A DNA stretch of 64,000 bases from Nemertoderma westbladi (taxonomy: Eukaryota > Xenacoelomorpha > Nemertodermatida > Nemertodermatidae). The notes beneath the pieces are model-generated. The model saw only the letters and a list, made by a program, of their open reading frames with translations, searched no databases and was not told the origin of the DNA. Below are positions 53,701 to 63,610 of the stretch, piece by piece. The position numbers and the translations under genes were made by a program. The DNA lies in the NCBI GenBank assembly GCA_032718475.1, contig JAUCBJ010002007.1, forward strand, positions 1 to 64,000. The letters are read 5' to 3'. Numbering within the stretch: the stretch's first letter is position 1; every line of letters starts with the position of its first letter.

Positions 53701-53869
53701 TATGCAGTGGATATTTATAGTAATATAGACTTAAAATTAATATTAGACAATATTCTAAAACTATAATATTCTATAACTATTCATTTCCAACTTCTGAAAA
53801 AGTAACATAATTTTTATTTTTTTTATGTCCAATGACACCTCCTTTGTCCAATTTCACCCCACACCACTG
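50736..53869 (-). mobile_element. Complete pogo/Tigger element (3134 bp) with TA target site
   Basis: The left end CAGTGGTGTGGGGTGACTTTGGAC and the right end, read inverted, CAGTGGTGTGGGGTGAAATTGGAC match. Both are flanked by TA (50734-50735 and 53870-53871), the pogo/Tc1 target. Subterminal words GGGGTGAAATTGGAC/TTTGTCCAAAGT recur at 50932-50962, 53452-53505 and 53826-53855, likely transposase-binding repeats. The interior carries one transposase gene with a single frameshift. Confidence 0.92.
51279..53283 (-). pseudogene. pogo/Tigger transposase, one frameshift
   Basis: N-terminal frame (53283-52576; likely start MQKEDL at about 53250): a psq-type helix-turn-helix (DVINKHLTYREVEQKYGIPKQTINNQV), a CENP-B-like second domain, then IFNYDETAM with the first catalytic Asp. 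A phase change at about 52650-52700 leads to the frame ending at 51279: VVFKAENLYPGWVSG, FEDFFFKVFLPHAKLLEGRKALIGDNLSTH (second Asp), LPPNATHRMQPLDNAFFASLK (third Asp; 35 residues after the second, as in pogo enzymes). The C-terminal third has a Ser/Lys-rich linker and a Tudor-like end module (SWVLVYYKSSIANWFLGRIVGV). Normal length for the family once the shift is ignored. Confidence 0.9.
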
Positions 53870-53871
53870 TA

Positions 53872-54920
53872 TGTCATTATTTAGAATTAGTAATGTGTTG
53901 AATATTCAAACTTCTGAACTAACCTTTAATATTTTCTTGCTTCAACTACTTTTTCTCCGGTAACACTCTGAATCTGTAGTTCTATATAGTATTAATAATA
54001 AAATATAACATATCATGTAATGATACAATGGGTGTAAAATTGAAACACAAATTGATATCGGCACTGCGGTACTCGTATAGTCTAAATTAATTATATATTT
54101 TGTAAAACTAAAATAACATTCAATCATATCAAATAATATAAAATCAAATTATATAGTCAGACAGTGTACCTACTTGTTTTATTTTATTAAAAAAACATTA
54201 TTTTACAACGACGGATCGTGTTCGCGGCGAAACCTCTGAATCGCAGAATCTGAGAGTTGTGTCAGTCTATCATCTGCGTTCTGTAGAACCATTGCCTACG
54301 CCGCTAGACAACGTTTTATTTGGTTGATCACTATTTCCATGGTACAGAATAAGTACAAAAGGGATAATTGTCTTGTTGCTATACAGCTATAATATATTGA
54401 CATTGGTAATTGTTAAGTTGTATTGGATCAAACTGAGTAAAAAAGATCTATCTAATAATTCTGTAGCCTAATGCTATGTATCTATCTAAGAAGGTTGCAG
54501 ATGTGGAGGAAATTGTGCGGAATTCTGAAGTAAGGTCTGAATGTTCTGAAAAGGGCTGAATAGTAGAAAAGGCAATAACCAAATTTGTGGGAAAGTTAAT
54601 ACAGAAGCAGAAAACAGAATGAATCGGAAAGTCTGATAGTTGAGCTTTATATATGGTCTGAATCTGAATTCTGATTGGTTACTCTATTCTGAGACATACT
54701 GTACAGTATGTCGAATAAATATATTTATTGAAAATGGCATTTCGCCGATGACAGTCCCCCCTCAAATTTATGGCGAACATTTTCGCAATAAATTGGATTG
54801 AACTACGTGGCGAAATGTTACGACATGTTTATTTTATTTAATTTTAATTCTGTAGGGATATATTATAATTTTTATTTAATTAGGGTGTGTATTATTACAA
54901 ATTCAATCATATTTAATTGA
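53872..54920. other. AT-rich spacer; no gene recognised
   Basis: Only short frames with low coding character. Nothing to annotate. Confidence 0.4.
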
Positions 54921-55060
54921 GTGGACGTACAAAGGGCACATATAGGACGTAGAAAGGGCACATATAGGACGTACAATTAAAAGTATGGATTAAAACCATA
55001 CGAAAGGGCACATATAGGACGTACAATTAAAAGTATGGAATAAAACCATACGAAAGGAGA
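54920..55060. repeat. About 50-bp and 25-bp tandem repeats (GGACGTACAA)
   Basis: The word GGGCACATATAGGACGTA repeats four times; the last two units are extended by CAATTAAAAGTATGGA.TAAAACCATACGAAA to a unit of about 58 bp. Confidence 0.8.
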
Positions 55061-55447
55061 AAGAGGAGAACCATTATTTTTATATTATTTTTAATTTATT
55101 TTATTAATGTGAATTTACTCACACATATAAATTATATATGGAATATAATTTGAATTTTATATTTTAGATATATATTCGATTTTATTTAAATATTTTAGAG
55201 GTACCAATCAGTAATATAAAATAAGACCAATATGAATTTTTTTGAAAGGGTTGAAATCAAAACAAATCAAAAAGAAAAATAATTGTTGAAAAAGAAAAAT
55301 AATTGTTGAAAAAAAATTTTGATATGCAGCCTAAGTAGACTCGCGTAGGTATTATATACCGTCACCAAAATTGCACCGCATAAGTTCATGAGCTATATAA
55401 AATAATATTATAGATGGACGGACGGGGGATATACTGTATATATCATG

Positions 55448-55592
55448 GTTGAGAGAGTCTGATCTGATGGTGTGAGATTGGCTGAGAGAGTCTGAAGGCG
55501 TCAGTATGATTGAGAGAGTCTGATCTGATGGTGTGAGATTGGCTGAGAGAGTGTGATGGCGTCAGAGTGGCTGAGAGTCTGAAGGCGTTGCA
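55448..55592. repeat. About 62-bp tandem repeat, 2.3 units
   Basis: Units contain GAGAGAGTCTGATCTGATGGTGTGAGATTGGCTGAGAGAGT (in parts) and AGGCGTCAG. The reverse strand frame is rich in Ser and Gln for this reason. Confidence 0.8.
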
Positions 55593-55747
55593 ATTATTGG
55601 TCATATCGTAGTAGGTTGGCTGGTTGTTCTTGAGCATATCGTGATCGATCTGGAAGCTTAATGTACTCTGAAAGCAAAAAATAGATATGTATATGTAATG
55701 TAAATGGTAGTATTCTGAAGGTGTCAGTTGTAGCTGTAAGAGCCGAC

Positions 55748-57320
55748 TTAACCCTATTAAACCCGGGGGGGGGGGGTCAATATGACCCCCCGTGGTTTTT
55801 TTATTATAATTCTGAAACAAACACAGTTGGGGATCTGAAATTTTATGACTTTTCCTAAAAATCTATTGTCTTCCTAGTAGTGAAAACCGTTTTCAAAAAT
55901 ATTCGGTAGTTTTCGAGTTATAGCACCATTTTTTAACCCTACTTTTGGCACTTTCTTTGAGACCTTTTTTGAGAATTACATTTCATTAAATATTAATTAT
56001 AACATCTCTATTTTTGATTTACACCGGTTTTTTGGTGTTAGCAATTGGATGGAATTCATATAAATTGATTTAGAAATTTCAAACTTGTTTTTTTTGGCGG
56101 GTGCCAAATTTTGGTGCCAGCACCAAATTTTGAAATATGTAAATTTTGTAAATTGATTATTTGAAACTTGATTTTTACACAATTGGGGTTTTTTGGGGTT
56201 CTGGTTTCGATGAAATATATACGAGTTGCACCAAGCGTATCAAACTTGTATTTTTCGGTGCTGTGTGCAAATTTTGGTGCTAGCACGAAATTTTGAAAAT
56301 CCATTCAATAGATAAAATTACTTGTGACAATTTATTTCTTGCATTTTAGAGGTTTATGGCTGTTCTGAATTCAATGGAATATATAATTCTCGAACTAGTC
56401 CTCGAAATAGTCCGAACTAGTTCTTGTATTTTGCGGAGGTGGGTGCAAAATGTGGTGCTAGCATCAAATTTTGAAAACCATCAAATATATCAATGTCATC
56501 TTGTTTCTTGCGTTATAAGGGTTTGTTAGGGTTCTGAATTCAATGGAATCAGTAAAAATTTCATAAGAGTTTTCAAACTTGTATTTTTCGCCGGTGGGTG
56601 AAAATTGTTGTTTTGCACCAAATTTTGGAAAATGAGTAAATTGATCAGTACATAGTATCATCTTGTTTCTTGCGTTATACGGGTTTATGAGGGTCCTGAA
56701 TCCGATGGAATCAATAAAAACAGCACTGGACATCGCAAACTTGTACTTTTTGGTGATGGGTACGAAATTTGGTGCTAGCACCAAAATTTACCAAATTACG
56801 CCGAAAAATACAAGTAGCAATTCCATTAGAATTAGAATCCAGCGCCCTAGAAAACCTTAAAATGTGAATTTATAGCATCGCATAAGTGAATTAAAAATTT
56901 TGTGTTCTAACTGAAAAGTGCTGGTTACTTGTTTTTTTCATTTTTTTCCTACGCAGAGAGGACTAAACAGCCATTTATAGTATAGTAATCATATCATTTT
57001 TAAATATTTTCCAATGTATTTTGCGACCCAGAAAACCTGTATTGGAAAACAATTAGCCGAAAAATGTAACTTTCAAATTTTGTGAACATTGTGCACTACT
57101 TGTAATTTTGGTGCTGCAATATAACCACCCCAGTACATTTTTTCGAAATTTTTTTTCGGTCGGATCCAGACTAGTGATACCTACGTACAAACAAAAAATC
57201 AGACGTTTTCGTAAAAATTTGTAGATTTTAGAGGGGGGGGGGGGTGTCAATATGACCACCCCCCCCCCCCCCCCCTGGTATTTGTACAACATTTTATAGC
57301 CCGGTACTTAATAGGGTTAA
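55748..57320. mobile_element. TTAA-flanked piggyBac-like non-autonomous element (about 1.57 kb)
   Basis: Both outer edges are TTAA (55748-55751 and 57317-57320), directly followed inward by CCCTATTAA in inverted orientation. TTAA duplications and CCC...GGG ends are specific to piggyBac transposons. After the 9-bp ends both sides have CCGGG and G or C runs (55765-55776; 57233-57244 and 57259-57275) around a TCAATATGACC motif. The interior is the 160-bp satellite-type repeat (56040-56830; landmarks GGTGCTAGCACC, CTTGTTTCTTGCGTTATA) and has no coding capacity. Confidence 0.8.
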
Positions 57321-57335
57321 TATGAAAAGTACAAT

Positions 57336-58766
57336 TTTGAGACATTTTATATCACTGTTGGGAAGCAGGTTGAACAACCTAAAACTGAGAATCAGAAGCA
57401 GGGATACCTTTGGCTGAAGCAACACAAACTGGTACGGAAGCACCTTTTGCAGGGGGTACATTTATTGTATTGAATGGAATGGTACATGGGGTGTAGACAT
57501 GGCGAAGTAGTACCCTTATATCTACTTACATGTTCATTTCGCTTTATAAACTTCTCTTCGAAGTGCAATATGAGATTTTCGAATATTTTGTTGGGGACCA
57601 ATGCTTTTGGGATTCGGAATCGAATCGATGTGACATAAATTGCTGCCACTGTGCCAATTCTTCGCGAACTAACGGGAAGCTGAACATCGATTGTGAAGGC
57701 TCATCGCTGTTGGTTTGAGAAATAGACCCAGAACTGCAGCCGTATACGCAGCACTTCCAAACCATCTTCTAGAGTTAATCTTTTTGAACCAACTTACAGT
57801 ACAGTATAGTACTGTATTAAGCGTAAATATAATAAGAAGTACTGCACTGAAATGTTTATAGTGGGTGGGGGGGGGGGGGGGTTATTATAATTCTTATAAT
57901 AATCTAGAAACCTTTGTTGCTACATCCCACATGAAAACGAACAGTGCATTAAAATACGCATTATACACAGAATTTAAGAACAAACATTGAATTGTAGATT
58001 CTAGAATGTGCATCATGTCGAATGATGGATGGAGGAAAATAGTACAGCGACGCCACTTTCCCTTTTTTTTGACTTGGCGTTCATGAGATACCAGGTAATT
58101 GGATCATGGAGAAAATAATGCGTTGGATTCCCAGTCATATAAAACCTACATTGATCGTAAAAGGCCGCACTATCATGAGTATTGAAGGTTTCCAAAAAAT
58201 AACTGTAATTTTCATGTTGGACCCACATTTAGTAGCCAGTGAAAAATAGCATACTGGGTTCATTCGAATCATCTGGAAAATACTTTCATTGGATTCCCTG
58301 TGTAATCAAATCTACATAGATTGTAAATCATGGCAAATAAATGAGTATTATATGTATCCGAAAAATGAAATTTTCATGTTGAACCAACATTCGGCACCCA
58401 GTGAAAAGTAGCATACCAGATAAACCATTCGTCAGGAAAATATTTCCATCACGTTCGCCATCCTTGAGAACCTTTATAGGTCGCAAATGATGGGTGACTG
58501 GTGAGTTTAAATATTCTGGATTATTGAAACTTTCATAATGAACCAACTTTTGGGGTACCCATTCGTTTTCGTGAAATATTTCGAAAACTAAAAAAGGTAT
58601 TACAAAACCGATTGCATATTTGAAATCTCCATAAAATTTCAGATAATATACAACAACTTGATTGTCTTTATCCAAATATATAAACCACCACGACAACTTT
58701 GAAAAATCGACCCACTAATTTTTTGGCCTTGCTGCCATTTGGCAGGCCGTATTTAAGTAGGCCATG
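57336..58766 (-). mobile_element. Partial P element (duplicated copy)
   Basis: Matches the right-hand third of the P element (44930-46215): THAP exon, poly(G) run, inverted end and terminus GGCCATG at 58766, with the same ACACCACC flank. The THAP frame (57765-57544) carries a 1-base deletion relative to 45000 (GCAATATGAG for GCAATATGCAG), so it shifts just before the ICxLHF ligand. To the left, 57340-57484 contains extra protein-like sequence (PFNTINVPPAKGASVPVCVASAKG) that is missing in the other copy. Confidence 0.88.
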
Positions 58767-59605
58767 ACACCACCCTCACAAGGTACCGAATAAACAACAC
58801 CAGAACATTGGAAGGATTATATTACAATTATATTAGTGTTAATTTATAGGCCTATCAGACCAGAATATCTCTACATACACTAAATAAATAAAATAACACC
58901 CTTTAGTTACATGTTCTTTTTTAATATCTACCAATACATCGCAATTTCAATTTTAATTATTTTTTAAGTCATTAGATATGGTGAAAGCAAACAACAATAG
59001 TTTCCATTGCAGGCATGGCCCCTCCCTTCTTTTTTCACTCATTCTCTTTCACCCTCATCATACCCACCCACCTATTAGTCTGTGTGTGGTGATGTACATC
59101 TCACCAAAAAATTTTCTTGTGATTCAAATTTAAGCTATGTGTATTATATTTGGTTTGATGGAGGATATTAATAAATAAATTCAATTCAGGACGGAAGTCG
59201 ATGTTTGCATTTTGGAAAGAGTTGAATAGCGATTGTGTTAATTGATTTACTGACAAGGTCAACATCAATATTATTATTATTATTATAGTTTATTGACAAA
59301 AAAGATTCTAAAAGTGTAACTGCTCACGTCAAATCCAATTGTCACATTATACAGTAATACGTCATAAACATTGTATAACATTAAATAAATATGATAAAAA
59401 TAATTAAACATTAATGGTCTAAATGTATAACATTAAATAAATATGATATAAATAATTAAACATTAAAGGTCTAAATCTGTTATATACATACATATATAGT
59501 GCATTCTAAATGAATATATAATCTGAATTTGTCATAGTGTTAGGCGTAAACATTTTAATATTATCAATAAGTCACTGGTCTATTCCAGGACTTTTAATGC
59601 TGAGT

Positions 59606-60466
59606 TTATGAAAGACATATATAGATTGTTGGAGCAGTCAACTGGAGTAACATGCATACCTGAGCTAGAAGTGTGCAGTCCCTAATAATGTGGGATTCCA
59701 ACATTAGTTGTCCTGCAACAAGTAATATGGGGAGAGACGAGTGGGACTGAGCCTCACAAAGTGTCGGAGGAACTGTGACCGTAAGGAATTCACCCGGAAG
59801 GATGAGTGAGGACTGGATCGGCGCATGGAGGATCTTGGTGGAAGCATGCCGAACAGTTGAGTATTTGGTCCAGTGATTAACAAATAGACAAACCACCTGG
59901 GAAAAAATTAGTGACTGGGTGGGTCGAATAGTTACATTGTTAGATGCAAGAAACGACATACCATGGAGTAGAGGTGTATTACAAATATATACCATGCCTA
60001 ATATCCCTAAAATTATAACAGGAATTGGCATTTCTCTCAACTTAACCAAGAACCTTTTATATTTAAATGCGAGCTCTGTTTCTTTGCGACATTGATCAGA
60101 ATTTCTCTCAACTTAACCAAGAACCTTTTATATTTAAATGCGAGCTCTGTTTCTTTGCGACATTGATCAGAATTTCTCTCAACTTAACCAAGAACCTTTT
60201 ATATTTAAATGCAAGCTCTGTTTCTTTGCGACATTGATCAGAATCTAAGTTGGGTGGGCAAGGAGCAATTTTTAATCTGTTCAGCTGTAACATCAAAAAT
60301 CCCAAATAGAATTAACCACTTTTCAAAATGGTCCATTTCCTCCAAAAATGTACTAATAATGACATGGCAGGCTAATATTGTAACAAATGAAACTTTATCA
60401 TCAAATGAAATACAGGATTTGGGAAGCCCCATATCAAATATCCTCCTCAGGAATATCGCTGATTGA
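59606..60466 (-). pseudogene. Unidentified coding remnant, second copy
   Basis: The counterpart of 47055-47860: frames MVKLREMPIPVIILGILGMVYICNTPLLHG through IQSSLILPGEFLTVTVPPTL to LTAPTIYICLS (60049-59606) and, upstream, MGLPKSCISFDDKVSFVTILACHVIIST. Three 71-bp units (60030-60241) interrupt it. The family is not recognised. Confidence 0.35.
60030..60241. repeat. 71-bp tandem repeat, three units
   Basis: Units begin at about 60030, 60101 and 60172 with ATTTCTCTCAACTTAACC; the orthologous site at 47480 has two. Confidence 0.92.
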
Positions 60467-60884
60467 AGTATTAGCTGACAATGCTAACATAAAGTGAAAG
60501 GGTTAATGAGTATGGGCCACCAAACCCATTGATAATACTCAAGGCGACAATTTTGCTGATTAATTCAAACCATTTAGGTAGTTATAGATTGTGTCGAAAT
60601 TATAAACCACCAGTGTCAACAGATTCCTCACCAATGAACCAAACTGCTCTGCTATATATATAGCAGTTGTATATCTTCATCCTCTAAACATTCAAACACA
60701 TGTTCCACAAGCGTATGATGTAGAAGTTCTAATGACAATCAATGGTGGAACAACTGCAAATTCCTTAAAAATTATATTTTTCTGGCCCTGGCCCACAGGG
60801 GGTTTGCACATACTGCGCTCATGGGGAGCACCACCATGCGCGACAGGGGGAACACCCAGGGGCGGGCGACAAGAAGCTCCGTTA

Positions 60885-61060
60885 GTGCTAACGGCGCCGT
60901 TAACTAACATTATGAGCGACACGAAACCTCCGTTAAATTAACGGCAACTTTAACTAACGGAAGCCAGCGTCTCGAAGCTCCGTTACACTAACGGAGGACT
61001 CTCCGTTAAGGTATTTTACACCATGCGCCAGAAAGCACCTTTAAGGTTCCGTTAAGAAAT
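60885..61060. promoter_or_regulatory. Dense cluster of TAACGG/CCGTTA motifs
   Basis: At least ten copies of the hexamer TAACGG or its complement CCGTTA in about 170 bp, in pairs and in both orientations (CTCCGTTAGTGCTAACGG, CCTCCGTTAAATTAACGG, CTCCGTTACACTAACGG). YAACGG is the core recognised by Myb-type DNA-binding domains. The cluster ends about 650 bp before the Harbinger transposase frame. Confidence 0.6.
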
Positions 61061-61249
61061 GTTTTGTATTCTACTCTACATAACTACAGTAAATGCATTC
61101 TGGAAAACAATTTTTTATAGCTTTCATAGTACAGTATATAGAACTTAAATTCACGTACAGTGTCATTCGTCTGCTCATTATCAAGTTATATTTGGGTACT
61201 AAAACTAGGTAAAAAATTTTTTTATTTTTTAAATAGCTAGTTTTTGTTT

Positions 61250-61660
61250 CCTTTTCTTTTAAAAATGTTCTAGAACATATTGTCAATTTATTTTTTTATT
61301 AATTTTGTTCTAGAACAAATAATTGTTGTTCTAGAACAAAATTAATTAATTAGGATTTTTTGTTGTTATCAAAGCTAGTTTTGCTTACTTTTTTCCAATG
61401 TTCTAGAACATATCGCCTATTCATTTTTGTAAAAAGTAATGATCTAGAACAAATATTTTTTGTACCAGAACATTTTAAAAAATTTGTTTTTTTGTGTTTT
61501 TTTATTTGATTAGTAAGTGTTAATAACAATTACTAACAAACTAACTACAAATTTTCATTGTAGCTAGTGATTTTTATAAATATGTGATACAAAGATAACA
61601 TAGAATATAAAATTCACAGAATTAACAAATTAGTTAGTTTTTTTTCTAGAACATTTTTTA
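61250..61660. promoter_or_regulatory. Cluster of GTTCTAGAAC palindromes upstream of the Harbinger frame
   Basis: Perfect or near-perfect copies at about 61267, 61307, 61329, 61402, 61443 and 61645. Same motif as in the P-element intron at 44.3-44.7 kb. Confidence 0.65.
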
Positions 61661-61699
61661 AAAAAGTAACAAAAACTAGCTATTTAGACAATTTGAGGG

Positions 61700-62827
61700 G
61701 GTGTGCCCAAAACACAGTAGTACCGTTATACAGTATTTGTCGGTAGCTCTAATAATGTGGCGCGTTGCAGCCGATGTGGATTTAGATGTACAATCGCGAC
61801 TTTTCCGTCATCGGTTAGATCCTTTTAGCGATCTTCGAGATATCGAATTTTACGAACGATACAGGTTCAAAAAAGAAGTTGCGGCAGATTTGTGCGACAG
61901 ATTCCAGTCGACACTTGAAAGGACGACACAGAGGTCGGTGCTTTTGCAGCCGCAAATCAAGTTTTTATTAAATCTTAATATTAAAATTTTATAAAATATT
62001 TAATAAAATTTTGAAATGTGGGGGAAAGCTGCAAAACTACTGTAAATTTATAAAGGTCAGAGAGTATGTCTGTAGAAACGCAAATATGCACTGCTCTCCG
62101 ATATTATGCACATGGTGGTTTCCTTCCTGTTATTGGTGATATACATGGCATTTCTGATCGCAGTGCCAGTCGTGCAATTCACGCTGTATCATCGGCTATA
62201 TATGATAGGTACTCCGATTTCATAAAGTGGCCTACTTCTGTCGAAATGTCACACAATATGGAACAATATTTCGCATACTCATGTTTCCCCAAGATTGTAG
62301 GCGTAGTCGATGGCTGTCATGTCCGTATAGCAAGTCCTGCGTCTCCATACATTGAATCGGCATTCATAAATCGCAAGCAATTTCATTCAATTAACTGCCA
62401 CTTTGTCTGCAACCTTAGCTTAGAGCTATTCGATGTAAGCACGAAATGGCCTGGATCTACACAAGATGCCTTCATGCTACGTCAATCGCAGAGCTGGGAT
62501 CGACAGCTCGATTTTGGGGGTGGTTGGTTGTTAGGTGACTCAGCCTATCCCCTTTCAAGTTGGCTTCTTACACCTTTCGACTATCCGAATGGCAGACCCG
62601 AAGAACGTTACAATTTGGCCCATAAACGGGCCAGGTCGTCTATCGAAAGGTGTAATGGTGCACTGAAAATCAACTTTGCACCGGAGAGGGCATCAAAGAT
62701 AATAATGGCTTGCGCTTGTCTCCATAATTGGGCTTGAAAGCAATGATCAGATTTATCAACATGGTCCAGTTTTGGGTCAAGGTGTTCAAACTCGAAATAA
62801 TTTAGTTGCCAATGTATTTGCATATTA
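61700..62827 (+). pseudogene. PIF/Harbinger transposase (HARBI1-like)
   Basis: Two coding parts. The first (about 61755-61955) reads MWRVAADVDLDVQSRLFRHRLDPFSDLRDIEFYERYRF (in parts) and KKEVAADLCDRFQSTLE, the N-terminal helical region. A short intron or decayed stretch follows (about 61956-62050). The second (62066-62737) has SVETQICTALRYYAHGGFLPVIGDIHGIS, SASRAIHAVSSAI, then GVVDGCHVRI (first catalytic Asp), HSINCHFVCN, KWPGSTQDAFMLRQS (second Asp), GGWLLGDSAYPLSSWLLTPF and ARSSIERCNGALK (catalytic Glu). It meets a stop after LHNWA, but the next phase continues IGLESNDQIYQHG...RNNLVANVFAY to 62827, the expected C-terminus. So one frameshift separates it from an intact enzyme. Confidence 0.85.
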
Positions 62828-62829
62828 AT

Positions 62830-63080
62830 AATTCGCATATATATTTAATACTACATGAGTACCATTTATTATATGTAAATAATATGTATGATTATTTAAA
62901 GGTTCGAGGTGCCTACAGTAAGTTTATATACTGAATATACAGTATATATTGTTTTATTTACTATTAATTAAATGTTTAAATTACATGTTGTTTTGAAAAA
63001 TTAATAGAGTTAGTGCGGTATGCTTTAAAGAGATTGAATTTTATATTCAGATGAATAGTCGACATCTACATTGTCATGTT
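62830..63080. other. AT-rich spacer
   Basis: No gene seen in this short interval. Confidence 0.4.
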
Positions 63081-63083
63081 GAT

Positions 63084-63300
63084 ATTGAATCGGCTGTTGT
63101 GGGTTGATAATGATGTCGATGGGGTGGCTGAACTTGAGGCTGGTATGTTTGATGAAGTTGTGGTTGGAGTGGCTGAAGTTGAGGCTGGTATGTTTGATGA
63201 AGTTGTTGTTGCGGTGGTTGAACTTCTGCCTGGGATGTTTGACAAAATTGTTGAAAATATTCTACTGCAGAATTTCTAAACTTTTCACAGAATACATGTG
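63084..63300 (-). CDS. Gln/Pro-rich ORF, possible Harbinger accessory protein end
   Basis: The minus-strand frame reads CEKFRNSAVEYFQQFCQTSQAEV and then repeats of QPQLQPLQPQLHQTYQ type to a stop at about 63084. The Gln/Pro tandem arises from two 66-bp-like direct repeats (GGCTGGTATGTTTGATGAAGTTG on the plus strand). It faces the Harbinger transposase tail to tail. PIF/Harbinger elements usually carry a second gene with a Myb/SANT-like domain; a Gln-rich C-terminus would suit that, but no Myb domain is visible here, so the assignment is inference only. Confidence 0.3.
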
Positions 63301-63610
63301 TACCAAGTTTGGTTATACATTATTTCATCAATGATTGGCGGACTTATTTCGGTTTTTATCAAAACTTTGAAACTATCGGTACCAACAGACAGAATGTCTG
63401 ATATGTGACATTTGATTCCTTAAAGTTCAGATTATTTCCAAACTTTTGACAGACTTCATATGTACGTACCAAGTTTGGTTTAATTTCATCTATAAATGAC
63501 CGAGTTATACAGTATTAGCGATCAAAAATTAGACAGATGACAGACAACTCCTCAACGGCACCCATATGCTAAGACTTCGGGTCAATTTGTGGGTCGCCCC
63601 ACATTTTGCA
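63240..63610. repeat. Dispersed repeat with ACCAAGTTTGGTT, two units
   Basis: TACATGTGTACCAAGTTTGGTTATAC (about 63294) and CATATGTACGTACCAAGTTTGGTTTAAT (about 63457) each precede a GACAGA-type tract; the second ends with CTTCGGGTCAATTTGTGGGTCGCCCCAC. The same order of motifs is at 17.5-17.7 kb. Confidence 0.6.

Larger units (their letters stand above)
57484..60857. repeat. Direct segmental duplication of 44930-48506
   Basis: The two segments run in parallel for about 3.4 kb at a spacing of about 12.55 kb. Landmarks: ACATGGGGTGTAGACATGG at 44933 and 57484, the P terminus at 46215 and 58766, the 71-bp array (2 versus 3 units), and CTGGCCCTGGCCCACAGGG at 48431 and 60781. The second copy lacks about 268 bp (48163-48430 of the first). 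By eye most mismatches are single bases. The duplication includes flanking DNA beyond the P target site, so it was a genomic duplication rather than a second transposition. Confidence 0.9.
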
